A DNA stretch of 64,000 bases from Methanomethylovorans sp041447285 (GTDB lineage: Archaea > Halobacteriota > Methanosarcinia > Methanosarcinales > Methanosarcinaceae). The notes beneath the pieces are model-generated. The model had not been told where the DNA came from and did no database searches. It saw only the letters and a program-made list of their open reading frames with translations. How positions within the stretch are numbered: the first letter of the stretch is position 1; every line of letters starts with the position of its first letter. The stretch covers positions 186,001 through 250,000 of the forward strand of contig NZ_JBGMEB010000002.1 of the NCBI RefSeq assembly GCF_041447285.1, given 5' to 3'. A program made the position numbers and the translations under genes. Shown here in pieces: positions 34,160 through 43,047 of this stretch.

Positions 34160-35941
34160 GTGCGTTTCGTGTACGAATTTTCCACGGGCAGAAGCGGGTG
34201 TTTAAGAAGTATAACTTTTGTTTCTATTGTAGCTTTTATTTTGTTACTTCTTTTACCAATGGCATCAGCCAGGGATTATTCTCTTGAGAGTGCCGATGTG
34301 AATGTCACAGTATCATCTGAGGGTATAGTGCATGTGCAGGAATCGCTCACCTATCACTTTGATGGCACATTTTCTGAGGTATATAGGCAGGTGTACCCTC
34401 CTCCTGGCGGGTCCATAGAGAACATGCAGGGTCATTTAGATGGTTTTTCATCTGATTTTTATGTGACTGAAGTCTATGGAGGCTACGAGCTTGTATGCAA
34501 GTTGCCGTCGCCTACTCCTGAACAAGTGACATTTGTTACTTCATACGATTATTATGGTGGCCTCAAAGTATACAACGATGTTTCGGAGCTGCATTACAAA
34601 TTCTGGGGAGACGAATGGGAAAAGCCTCTAAAAGGTCTCACAGCAACAGTAACGGTCCTGCCTGCCAATAGCTCTGATATAACATATTGGATCCATCCGG
34701 ATGACTATACCAAAACAGCAGTCATAACCGGCAATACGATCACAGTGCAGGCCGATGATATTCCTGCGAACAGCTGGTACGAGATAAGAGTTATCTTCCC
34801 GAGGCTGGCTTCGCCTGGTCCTAGATATGTGAGCCTGTATGATCAGAATGCTAAGTTTCAAATATTCCGGATCGAGTCCCAATACGCACTGAAACAGAAG
34901 GCTCTATATCTGGTCTTCATAGTATACGTACTTCTGGCATTATCTCTTCTTTTAGCTCCGTTCTATCTATACTTCAAATATGGAAGGGAACCTGACATTA
35001 CGTATGCAGGTATCTATGAGCGTGAACTTCCTTACGATTCAAAGCCTGCTGTAGTCAATGCCATGATAAAAGATGATGTAGGGAACCCAACGATAGATGG
35101 GTTTGCGGCGACTGTAATGGATCTGATACACCGGGACTACTTAAGGATCGATGATGGCAATCCCAGGGATATCGTGCTGCATATTACCGGCCAAGAGAGG
35201 GAGAAAGGAGATTCTCCAGGACTTCTTGACTTCGAGCAGGATGTTCTGGACCTCATAGTACAGCATTCTGAAGGGGGGCAGCTGCATTGGAAAGAGTTCC
35301 AGTCCAAGCTCAAAAAAGGTACATCCTTCTACAATTTCATAAATTCATGGAATAAAAAGGTGAAGGCTCATATAGACCTTGAGAAGCTGTTCATAGAAAA
35401 AGGTGCCACAACAATGGACTATTTCGCAGGCATACTTTTTATTGTCTCCCTGCTAAGTCTTTTCGCAGTTCCTTGGCTGGGTGACTCATCTGCATATCCG
35501 ATAATTGAAAAATTGGGTTTCATGCCAATAATTGTTGCATTCGTTTCACCTGTTGTGCTTGTCCTCAATGCCAAATACCGGACCTTTCTGGGCAGATGGA
35601 CTCCGGAAGGTAAGCTTTACGTAGAGCGCTGGAAGAACTTTAAGAAATATATCACGGACTTCTCGGATCTGAGGGAACATCCTCCGGGTTCTGTGAAGTT
35701 ATGGGACCATTATATGGTCTATGCTATGGCACTTGGTGTGGCTGAAGAGGCACTCAAGAATATGTCTGTCATAGTTCCCAAAGTGGAATTCAGGGCGAGC
35801 CATTTCCATAACAGGGTATATATTACAGGTTATTCATCGGACTTCAGCCACGCTTACCAGAGATCAGCTCCCAGGTCCTCGTCAGGAGGAAGCCATGGAG
35901 CAGGTGGTGGTTTTGGTGGTGGCGGAGGCGGTGCCAGATAA
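34160..35941 (+). CDS. DUF2207 domain membrane protein
   Basis: A 593-aa exported membrane protein. A signal sequence (ITFVSIVAFILLLLLPMASA) precedes a large extracytoplasmic DUF2207 beta domain (~40-225); a membrane helix follows at ~245-270, a cytoplasmic part, two more helices at ~420-470, and a glycine-rich tail GGFGGGGGGAR. GTG at 34160 is the frame start; GTG at 34169 is also possible given GGGTG upstream. LemA follows 21 bp downstream, a pairing common in bacteria and archaea with an unclear envelope role. Confidence 0.85.
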   Translation: MRFVYEFSTGRSGCLRSITFVSIVAFILLLLLPMASARDYSLESADVNVTVSSEGIVHVQESLTYHFDGTFSEVYRQVYPPPGGSIENMQGHLDGFSSDFYVTEVYGGYELVCKLPSPTPEQVTFVTSYDYYGGLKVYNDVSELHYKFWGDEWEKPLKGLTATVTVLPANSSDITYWIHPDDYTKTAVITGNTITVQADDIPANSWYEIRVIFPRLASPGPRYVSLYDQNAKFQIFRIESQYALKQKALYLVFIVYVLLALSLLLAPFYLYFKYGREPDITYAGIYERELPYDSKPAVVNAMIKDDVGNPTIDGFAATVMDLIHRDYLRIDDGNPRDIVLHITGQEREKGDSPGLLDFEQDVLDLIVQHSEGGQLHWKEFQSKLKKGTSFYNFINSWNKKVKAHIDLEKLFIEKGATTMDYFAGILFIVSLLSLFAVPWLGDSSAYPIIEKLGFMPIIVAFVSPVVLVLNAKYRTFLGRWTPEGKLYVERWKNFKKYITDFSDLREHPPGSVKLWDHYMVYAMALGVAEEALKNMSVIVPKVEFRASHFHNRVYITGYSSDFSHAYQRSAPRSSSGGSHGAGGGFGGGGGGAR

Positions 35942-35962
35942 ATTAAGAACGGAGGGAAAAGG

Positions 35963-36529
35963 ATGGTATTGGATATAATGTGGATATTAGGCGTAGTTCT
36001 TGTTATAGCGCTACTTATTGCAGTGTTTGTCTTTTCTGTATATAACAAACTCATAACTTTACGTAACAGAGTGGAAAATGCATGGGCGCAGGTAGATGTT
36101 CAGCTTAAGAGAAGGTTTGATCTGATACCCAATATCGTTGAGACAGTGAAAGGTTATGCAAAACATGAGAAATCTGTGTTTGACGAGGTCACTAAAGCCA
36201 GATCTGCATGGATGTCTGCATCAACTGTCGGTGAGGCCGCACAGGCTTCCAACATGCTATCAGGTGCACTGAAGTCCTTATTTGCTGTTGCAGAGGCTTA
36301 TCCTGAACTTAAGGCTAATGAAAACTTCAGGCAATTGCAGGATGAGCTCTCTCAAACTGAAGATAAGATCGCATACAGCAGACAGTTCTATAATGATACT
36401 GTTATGAAATATAATATTTCCATCCAGCAAATACCTAACAACATAATCGCAGGGATGTTCCTTTTTGAAAAGAAGGAATTATTAGAAATTGCCGAAGAGG
36501 AAAAAACAGCTCCAAAAGTGAGTTTTTAA
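35963..36529 (+). CDS. lemA: LemA family protein
   Basis: A 188-aa LemA protein: one N-terminal membrane helix (IMWILGVVLVIALLIAVFVF) and a helical domain with the signature YNKLITLRNRVENAWAQVDVQ then LKRRFDLIPNIVETVKGY and YNDTVMKYN. Function unknown; it is next to DUF2207 as in many genomes. The stop is inside a terminator-like inverted repeat. Confidence 0.94.
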   Translation: MVLDIMWILGVVLVIALLIAVFVFSVYNKLITLRNRVENAWAQVDVQLKRRFDLIPNIVETVKGYAKHEKSVFDEVTKARSAWMSASTVGEAAQASNMLSGALKSLFAVAEAYPELKANENFRQLQDELSQTEDKIAYSRQFYNDTVMKYNISIQQIPNNIIAGMFLFEKKELLEIAEEEKTAPKVSF

Positions 36530-36546
36530 AAAACTCCCTTTTTTGC
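36520..36546 (+). terminator. lemA terminator
   Basis: GAGTTTTT-A-AAAAACTC at 36520-36536 followed by CCCTTTTTT. It overlaps the lemA stop. Confidence 0.6.
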
Positions 36547-36695
36547 TATCATTGTTGATATCCGTGTTCATTTTTATCATTTCAATTGATTTAGGAAATT
36601 AGGTATTTGACGAAATTCTCAGATCGCTTACTGCATTCAATAACTAGATATAGTTTAATTATTATTCTGGAAATATATTCTGGAATCGATAAGCA

Positions 36696-37778
36696 ATGAG
36701 ATTAAATCTGATCCAATTTCTATCTTATTCTCCCCTTATGATGTCAGGTATTTTTATACCCGTTTTTGCAGCTTCTCTGGGAGCTTCATATTTTGAAGTC
36801 GGTCTTATAAGCGCTTTCTATGGTTCGGCTTCTTTCATTTCATCTTTTATTTTTGGTAAGGCTGCTGACATAAATCGCATACGTCCTATTATTCTAACAG
36901 GTCTTGCAGTTTCAGCAGTTTCTTTTTTTCTGCAGATATTTGCTTATAATGCTTCATCACTTGCTGTGATTCGTGCAATGGTGGGTTTCAGTGTGGGGAT
37001 ATATCCTGCTGCACTTATTGTCAGTATCTATTACAATAAAGGAAGTATAGGTAAGTTCAGTTCATTCGGTGCTCTTGGGTGGATGGTAGGTTATGTACTT
37101 GCAGGATTTATAGGGAATATAGAGTACCTCTTCATATTGTCTTCACTTTCATTCTGTATTGCGTTCCTTGTTGCGTTAGGACTTATAGAAGTAGAAAAGC
37201 CTTCAATTCATGTGAGTTATTTCTCTCTGGAGGTATTCAGGGAAAACCTCGATACTTATCTGTCTGTGTTCATCAGGCATGTAGGTGCAGTTTCAGTATG
37301 GACTATCATGCCTTTGTACCTGTCATCACTGGGTGCTTCTAATTTCTGGATTGGTCTCATTTATGCCATTAACCCGTTGATCCAATTTCTTATCATGCGC
37401 AAATTGGACAATTTCAATAATGGATGGTTGATGAAATGGGGTTTCATAACATCAGCTCTTGCCTTTGGCAGTTATTTCTTTGCATCTAACTACTATTTTA
37501 TTATCCCTGGTATGTTTCTTGTAGCCTTTGGATGGTCCTTTATGTATGTAGGTGCAAATCAATTACTGGTAGAGCGTACTATTGAAAAAGCCAGTTCCAC
37601 AGGTATATTAAGTTCGATTATATCTGCTGCTAACATTGTAGGAGCTCTTTTGGGTGGTGCAATTCTTGAAGTCTTTGGTTTTCGGGAAACTATGGTCTTT
37701 GCAGTTATTTGTTCCATTGTAGCTATGGGAATTTTTCTCCATATGAACCGATTCCCAGAAGCTGCTAAATTAGGATGA
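36696..37778 (+). CDS. MFS transporter
   Basis: A 360-aa major facilitator protein with about 11-12 hydrophobic helices. The loop between helices 2 and 3 is GKAADINRIRPIILTG, an MFS motif A variant, and the second half repeats the pattern weakly. The substrate is unknown. Upstream, two copies of ATTCTGGAA (36664-36672 and 36677-36685) lie directly before the gene. A short inverted repeat (TTGAGAT/ATCTCAA at 37920-37939) may be its terminator. Confidence 0.88.
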   Translation: MRLNLIQFLSYSPLMMSGIFIPVFAASLGASYFEVGLISAFYGSASFISSFIFGKAADINRIRPIILTGLAVSAVSFFLQIFAYNASSLAVIRAMVGFSVGIYPAALIVSIYYNKGSIGKFSSFGALGWMVGYVLAGFIGNIEYLFILSSLSFCIAFLVALGLIEVEKPSIHVSYFSLEVFRENLDTYLSVFIRHVGAVSVWTIMPLYLSSLGASNFWIGLIYAINPLIQFLIMRKLDNFNNGWLMKWGFITSALAFGSYFFASNYYFIIPGMFLVAFGWSFMYVGANQLLVERTIEKASSTGILSSIISAANIVGALLGGAILEVFGFRETMVFAVICSIVAMGIFLHMNRFPEAAKLG

Positions 37779-38053
37779 GATGGTTATGCTATCTGTTTTT
37801 CCATTTTTGGAGTCGGAGTTCCAAATATGGAATGTAAGCACGTATCTGTTAATTGCAGGCGGCAAAACTCCTGTCATTTATCATCTAGGATGAAGTAAAG
37901 GCTATAAATCATCAGGTATTTGAGATGTTTTGATCTCAATCTCTTTAATTACAATTGCCCCATCCCTTGATTTTATCCTCACTTTTTTAACTATAGGACT
38001 CTTACTATTATAAGGGCAAATAGAGGAATGTATTGTTATTGGATGGTTTTCGT

Positions 38054-38476
38054 ATGATAAAATATGTAAACGCTTTTCAAACTCTGGTAATAAAGACTAT
38101 TATTGTTCTAATGGTGGTTGTAATCCTCAGTTCCACTCTGGAGGTAGGTTGGATAATCTTACGTGGTCTTATTACGCCTCCTTTCTTTTTCCTTAATGTG
38201 GAAAAAGTCTTGGATATATTTGGTCTGTTCTTTCTGGTGATAATTGGCATTGAGTTGCTTGAAACCATAAAGATGATCATCACTGAATCCACAATGAATG
38301 TTGGTGTAATTATTCTGGTGGGGATCACAGCAATAGTCCGTAAGGTAATAATAATAGACCTGAAAACCACTGCCCCCCTGTTCCTTATGGGGCTGGGGGT
38401 GCTTGTCTTTTCCCTTGCCGGTGCTTACTATTTGATCAACATCTCGGGAAAAGAATTCAAATGTGAACTTAAATGA
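38054..38476 (+). CDS. PsiE-like membrane protein
   Basis: A 140-aa protein with four hydrophobic helices, resembling the phosphate-starvation-inducible PsiE family (FFLNVEKVLDIFGLFFLVIIGIEL then LETIKMII and VGITAIVRKVIIID). ATG at 38054 follows GGATGG; the frame opens at a TTG 21 bases earlier. Stand-alone gene, function unknown. Confidence 0.8.
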   Translation: MIKYVNAFQTLVIKTIIVLMVVVILSSTLEVGWIILRGLITPPFFFLNVEKVLDIFGLFFLVIIGIELLETIKMIITESTMNVGVIILVGITAIVRKVIIIDLKTTAPLFLMGLGVLVFSLAGAYYLINISGKEFKCELK

Positions 38477-38543
38477 AAAACAACTTCTGCTAAAAAAGAA
38501 AGTATTAAAGTGTAGCTGGTAATCTTACAGCTACAATTTCCAC

Positions 38544-39020
38544 TTATTTCACTGTTTCTGGATATGCTTTTTTTAGTTCAGTTCTCGGATCGTTATTGCA
38601 TTTGAAAGTCAATTTCTGTGAGTGCGCATGGATGTTAATGGCCCATTCAGATCTACCAGTCCCATCATCGCTACTATTGTCCTTGTACTTGACTTCAACA
38701 TAATTGATACTGGAATTCGGGATGAAGAAATTTTCAGGATTTTCTTTCAATATCTCTTCAGGCTCCATGGTAAAATACCTCTGTGAGTAGTTCATTCCTC
38801 CGGCTATCTGACTACTCCATTGTCCGAAGAATCCTTTTCCGTCCTGTTTAGCTTGTTGCCTTGCTTCTTCTGTCACTTTCTTCATGATCTCTGATGTTAG
38901 TTTGGCAAAAATACTCTGTTCCTTTGTGACAATGAGAGTAAAGCTATCGTTGGCAAGTCCCATAAATTTTGGTTTATTAAGAGGTCCTATTATTGCAAGT
39001 ACGTTTTCATTTTTCGACAT
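38544..39020 (-). CDS. Conserved-looking protein of unknown function (158 aa)
   Basis: I do not recognise this protein. It starts MSKNENVLAIIGPLNKPKF, has a long amphipathic helix (AKLTSEIMKKVTEEARQQ), then beta-rich sequence ending INIHAHSQKLTFKC. The arrangement (strand-rich with a central helix) would fit a PH-like fold, which is inference only. No membrane segment or cysteine motif. It lies alone between PsiE and EamA genes. Confidence 0.65.
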   Translation of the reverse strand: MSKNENVLAIIGPLNKPKFMGLANDSFTLIVTKEQSIFAKLTSEIMKKVTEEARQQAKQDGKGFFGQWSSQIAGGMNYSQRYFTMEPEEILKENPENFFIPNSSINYVEVKYKDNSSDDGTGRSEWAINIHAHSQKLTFKCNNDPRTELKKAYPETVK

Positions 39021-39119
39021 TTCAATACACCAATATTATACTTATTAAGTATTGGGGACTTCAAGTATTTCAACTTATGGCCGGAATAAAAAGTAGGGTA
39101 TGAGACAGATAGAAAAGTC

Positions 39120-40010
39120 TCAAGTTGTCTTCTCAGAGATGTTAACTAATTTCTCTTCCCTTGTTTGACTCTTTATGCTTACAAGGAATGCTGAGATTAG
39201 AACCAGAATGCAACCAATGAATACATTCATTCCAAGTTTGACTCCTAGCAATGTGACATCGAATAATACGCCGCTCACCGGTTCTATCAATGAAAGGAGT
39301 GAACCAGTTTGGGCTTCCACCTGGGAGAATCCTATGATCGTAAGGAATGCTCCCATTCCTACTGAAACCGCTCCAAATGATGCCAGAACGCTGAGATTAT
39401 CGGTGAATATATTCCATGGAGTACCGAAAGCAAATGGTGTCATGAGTAAGCAACTAAGTCCCATGGACCAAAAAGCAATACCCATTTGCGGGTACTCATC
39501 TTTCATGAGTCTGATATTCATTATCAAGAAGGCTGAAAGAATACCTGTCAAATATACTGGATCTGTTTTAAATCCCGAAAATCCACTTTCCGGTTGTATC
39601 ACAAGGACTACACCAATGATGGCTATGATCATTGAATATACGCTTTGCTTTGTGATCTTTTCTTTCAGTATGAAAGGTGAGGCGATCATCACATAGATAG
39701 GTGATGTATACTCAAGTAATATGGCAATGGAAAAACATGTGGTTTTGACGCAATAGAAGTAGAAAAACATGTTGACAACTGTTACAATACCTTGCAACGC
39801 AAGCAGTTTCTTCTTATTTCGAAGCTTGATTTGTGATATATTTCCGGTAGCAATGATTACAAGAAGTATCAGCAATACTCCAAAGAACAGCCTGTAGAAG
39901 ATCATTGAAGGAATGGACATGCCATGTACATGGGCCAGGAATATTCCCGTGGTTCCGTATAACACACACCCAAGAAGTATGGCCAGATGCCCTTTTCTAT
40001 CTTCTAACAT
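39120..40010 (-). CDS. EamA/DMT family transporter
   Basis: A 296-aa protein with ten hydrophobic helices and two EamA halves (e.g. IFYRLFFGVLLILLVI; YTSPIYVMIASPFIL; SLIEPVSGVLFDVTLLG). Such transporters export small metabolites; the substrate is not predictable. Stand-alone gene. Confidence 0.9.
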   Translation of the reverse strand: MLEDRKGHLAILLGCVLYGTTGIFLAHVHGMSIPSMIFYRLFFGVLLILLVIIATGNISQIKLRNKKKLLALQGIVTVVNMFFYFYCVKTTCFSIAILLEYTSPIYVMIASPFILKEKITKQSVYSMIIAIIGVVLVIQPESGFSGFKTDPVYLTGILSAFLIMNIRLMKDEYPQMGIAFWSMGLSCLLMTPFAFGTPWNIFTDNLSVLASFGAVSVGMGAFLTIIGFSQVEAQTGSLLSLIEPVSGVLFDVTLLGVKLGMNVFIGCILVLISAFLVSIKSQTREEKLVNISEKTT

Positions 40011-40160
40011 AGAGCAGAGAAGCCGAAGGTTTCTTAAAAAGATTGCGTGACATTAGATAGCTCAGAAAAGGATTTCCAATATACTGGATAAATCTTCCTT
40101 CTAGCAATTATATCAGAATAAGGACAAAATATCACACATTCAAAGGTAAAATGAAACTCT

Positions 40161-40373
40161 TCAGATTACATTTTTGAGTTTTTGATGCTTATTGCTGGTG
40201 TAGCAGGTAAAGCTCTTTTTGCAGCTAGTGCATCTGGATGCAGATCTGTATGTTGCTCCAAAATTACTAGGACTCCCTAGTTTTGATGAGACGCAAATTA
40301 TCTGTTGTCCTAAAGGCACCGTAGCGAAAACTTGAATTCCACAACCTGGACATATTACGCTTTCACTTGACAT
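40161..40373 (-). CDS. Small zinc-ribbon protein (70 aa)
   Basis: A 70-aa protein with CPGC at residues 9-12, a single cysteine at 27, and CTSC at 48-51 followed by FTCY: a zinc ribbon. The rest is hydrophilic with a basic C-terminus. Upstream on the minus strand is a perfect inverted repeat AAAATTAC/GTAATTTT (40400-40420). Function unknown; probably nucleic-acid or protein binding. Confidence 0.65.
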   Translation of the reverse strand: MSSESVICPGCGIQVFATVPLGQQIICVSSKLGSPSNFGATYRSASRCTSCKKSFTCYTSNKHQKLKNVI

Positions 40374-40399
40374 ATCTGTCTCCCTTTGTTTCCTTTTGC

Positions 40400-40420
40400 A
40401 AAATTACATTAAGTAATTTT
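40400..40420 (-). promoter_or_regulatory. Inverted repeat upstream of zinc-ribbon gene
   Basis: AAAATTAC-ATTAA-GTAATTTT, perfect 8-bp arms, 27 bases upstream of the 70-aa gene. It could be an operator or part of an AT-rich promoter. Confidence 0.4.
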
Positions 40421-40522
40421 GTAATTTGAATAAAAAATGCTCAAAAAAATCATTGGGCAGAAATATGTTAATACATCTGCCTTTTGTGTAATTATAGAAT
40501 TAGGAATCTGTTAGTTACAGAT

Positions 40523-40708
40523 CTAATATCTAGCTGGTCTATGCTTCTGGTAGCATTCTCTGCAGTATACTGGCCTGTCACCGGATGGCACGAAAGGTAC
40601 TTCAGTTTCCTGCTTACAGTCTGAGCAAGTTGCTTTGTGCATTTCTCTTGGACCACTTGGTCTGAAGCCACCGCTTCTACCATTTCCGCCTCTACTATCG
40701 AATCTCAT
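40523..40708 (-). CDS. RGG/zinc-ribbon small protein (61 aa)
   Basis: A 61-aa protein: an N-terminal Arg/Gly-rich segment (RFDSRGGNGRSGGFRPSGPR) followed by a zinc ribbon (CSDC at 28-31 and CREC at 49-52). This CxxC-x17-CxxC form with an RGG tail suggests RNA binding. The leader is long, with hairpins (GATCTGAT/ATCAGATC at 40780-40799; CAGC-TATT-GCTG near 40745). It ends in TAG with a TAA four codons later. A cold- or stress-response role is only inference. Confidence 0.75.
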   Translation of the reverse strand: MRFDSRGGNGRSGGFRPSGPREMHKATCSDCKQETEVPFVPSGDRPVYCRECYQKHRPARY

Positions 40709-41122
40709 ATTTACTTTCCTTTGTTTAGGTAGTTCGCCTCAGCAATAGCTGAAATCGAGAATTTTCGCATGACAGGTGCGATCTGATCTTAATCAGATCT
40801 CAACTTATTGATACGACCAACTCTTTGTTGTTAAATCAATCAATTAAAAGAAGAACACAAGAATGAGATAATCCTTTTATTAAATCGACAAACACTCGAA
40901 CTCTACTTATATACACACGCATATATTATATAAACGTATTGCTATTAATATATTGATGCTTCTAAATATATATCTCTGTGTGATATCTACTTACTATAAA
41001 GAGAGTAGACCTTTACTATTTTCATTTGTTCTGGAGTTATCTCTGTTCCCCTAAGTTCAGTTCATGTAGCATGGCAATTTTATGAACGAACATGCTTATA
41101 TGATGAAGAATCTATTTGTGCC
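40709..41122. promoter_or_regulatory. Divergent region with structured leader
   Basis: 414 bp between the RGG protein gene (left) and ywbE (right). Left part: hairpin-forming inverted repeats GATCTGAT-CTTA-ATCAGATC (40780-40799) and CAGC-TATT-GCTG, both inside the probable leader of the left gene. The middle is AT-rich. Right part: a TATA element TGCTTATATG at about 41092-41101, 25 bases before the ywbE ATG, implies a leaderless mRNA. No other gene seen. Confidence 0.5.
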
Positions 41123-41344
41123 ATGAGCGCAGGCAACACCAGAGGAAATATTAAGATAGGTTTGAACGTAGGAATCGTTCTGAAGCAAGATCAGGGCAGC
41201 GGAAAAATCACAAAGGGTGTTGTGAAAAGGATTCTAACCAATTCCTCATCTCATCCACATGGTATAAAGGTTCAATTGGAAGATGGTCGTGTAGGAAGAG
41301 TGAAGGAGATATATGCTTCAGACTCTACTTCAGGTACAAGATGA
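41123..41344 (+). CDS. YwbE family protein
   Basis: A 73-aa YwbE/DUF2196 protein. Family pattern: IKIGLNVGIVLKQDQGSGK, then VKRILTNSSSHPHGIKVQLE and GRVGRVKEI. A small beta-barrel fold is likely; function unknown. The leaderless arrangement is described with the upstream region. Confidence 0.9.
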   Translation: MSAGNTRGNIKIGLNVGIVLKQDQGSGKITKGVVKRILTNSSSHPHGIKVQLEDGRVGRVKEIYASDSTSGTR

Positions 41345-41402
41345 TCCTGTGTGACCAAAAAATCTATTACTAATCCTTTTCTCTTTCTGGATGGGTGATG
41401 TG

Positions 41403-42230
41403 ATGCAAGGGGAAATCTATCAAGAACTGCCTGAAACTGACAAAATGCCAGTTCTCTTCATCGGGCACGGTTCACCCTTAAATATAATTTTGAGTAACAG
41501 CTACACAGAAAGCCTGGTGCGCCTTGGGAAAGAGCTGCCGAAACCTAAGGCCATAATGGTAATTTCTGCACACTGGCTAACAAATGGGACATATGTCACA
41601 TGCAATGAAAATCCACGATTGATTTACGACTTTTACGGTTTTCCTAGTGAGTTGTATCAGGTCAAGTACCCAAGTTTTGGCTCCCCTGAAGTTGCAGAAT
41701 TCACAAGTGAATTCGTACGTAGTGTACAGGTTAAATGTAACAATAACTGGGGTTTAGACCATGCTTCATGGGCTGTGCTAAAACACATGTACCCGCAAGC
41801 TGATATTCCAATTTTTGAGATGAGTCTCGATTACTCATTTAACGAATGGAATCCTAAAACGGTCAAGTATCATTATGATTTGGCATCAGAGCTTGGAAAA
41901 TTGCGCAGAAAAGGTGTTCTGATCATTGGAAGTGGCAATATAGTGCACAATCTGGGAATGATTGATTTCAGTAATATCGATGCCAAACCTTTTGACTGGG
42001 CTGTTGAATTTGATGAAAAAGTAAAATCTAATCTGCTTTCGGGAAACCACAAATACCTTATTGATTACCGGAATATGGGAAGAACAGCACCTTTTGCAGT
42101 ACCTACTCTTGACCATTATTTACCTATGATCTACGCTATAGCCTTGCAGGAAAAGGATGATGCCCTTGAATTTGTTCATGAAGGCTTCCAGTATGGTTCT
42201 ATTTCCATGAGAAGTTTCCGTATAGGATGA
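41403..42230 (+). CDS. Extradiol dioxygenase family protein (LigB/YgiD-like)
   Basis: A 275-aa class III extradiol dioxygenase-like protein, close to the 4,5-DOPA dioxygenase YgiD. Metal ligands are visible: GHGSP near the N-terminus, SAHW, and GLDHASW, plus GSGNIVHNLG. In a strict anaerobe a true ring-cleaving reaction with O2 is odd; oxygen scavenging or a different reaction is possible. ATG at 41403 follows GGTGATG and is preferred over ATG at 41391. Confidence 0.87.
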   Translation: MQGEIYQELPETDKMPVLFIGHGSPLNIILSNSYTESLVRLGKELPKPKAIMVISAHWLTNGTYVTCNENPRLIYDFYGFPSELYQVKYPSFGSPEVAEFTSEFVRSVQVKCNNNWGLDHASWAVLKHMYPQADIPIFEMSLDYSFNEWNPKTVKYHYDLASELGKLRRKGVLIIGSGNIVHNLGMIDFSNIDAKPFDWAVEFDEKVKSNLLSGNHKYLIDYRNMGRTAPFAVPTLDHYLPMIYAIALQEKDDALEFVHEGFQYGSISMRSFRIG

Positions 42231-42282
42231 TCCATAGCAGAAAGTTTCATTATATTAAATGAAATTCTATGAGGAAGTGTTT

Positions 42283-42305
42283 GGACAGGCATTTTAAGCC
42301 TGTCC
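42283..42305. terminator. Bidirectional terminator hairpin
   Basis: GGACAGGC-ATTTTAA-GCCTGTCC, perfect 8-bp arms, between the converging dioxygenase and TerB genes. A second weaker repeat TTTCATT/AATGAAA lies at about 42245-42264. Confidence 0.6.
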
Positions 42306-42336
42306 CATTTATGGAAAATGAATGCACTTACTGTTT

Positions 42337-42783
42337 TCATCCTCTGTTCTTGATCAGCATTACTTCAATAATATTAGCTGCTTTGTCCTCAGGGACACCC
42401 AGAGATTCCTGAATCTTGGTAAGGATGTCTTTTTCTCCCTTTGCGAGTACACCATCTGCCAGTGTAAGGTCAGCTGCAACTGCAAATGCAGTTTCTTTAA
42501 GGTCCGCTGGAAGGACATCCTTTGAGGATGTAACTAAAGCATCAACACCCTGACGTTTTATGACACCAACGAGTTTGTTGAACATAGCTGACATTTGCTT
42601 GTCATTGAATTTTTCATACAGCTTCATTCTAAGTAATGATGTGATGAGACCTCTTGCTTCCTCTTCTGTAATCTCCCCATCTGCAGCTACTGCAGCCAAG
42701 GAAACTGCTGCAAATGCTTCTTCTTTGTTCAGTTTTACTTGCTCTGCTTCTTTGATTCCTTTGACTTTATCAAATAAACCCAT
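42337..42783 (-). CDS. TerB-like protein
   Basis: A 148-aa TerB-family protein (tellurite resistance/stress helical domain). Two acidic metal-binding loops are visible: AAVAADGEITEEEA and DLTLADGVLAKGEKDIL. All-helical, cytoplasmic. Single gene with an AT-rich promoter region upstream (42900-42960). Confidence 0.88.
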   Translation of the reverse strand: MGLFDKVKGIKEAEQVKLNKEEAFAAVSLAAVAADGEITEEEARGLITSLLRMKLYEKFNDKQMSAMFNKLVGVIKRQGVDALVTSSKDVLPADLKETAFAVAADLTLADGVLAKGEKDILTKIQESLGVPEDKAANIIEVMLIKNRG

Positions 42784-43047
42784 TATATCTCTCCTCTATT
42801 GTTTTTCCAGGTCGTTGAAAGATATTTTATCGTGACTAGCATCCACGATCAGAATCTCTCTATTCAAGCGATGATGTCCATTCCCTCACTTGTTATACTT
42901 TTGTTTCCTGGATTAAACCTGTAATTATGTAATATAAATATATATAATTTCTGTATATATCTCAATTGAAGTTGGGGAATGTGGTACTGCATAATGAATT
43001 GTGTATCCACTCCGATTCTTTTGTCATGTTCATTGTGAAATATTTTC

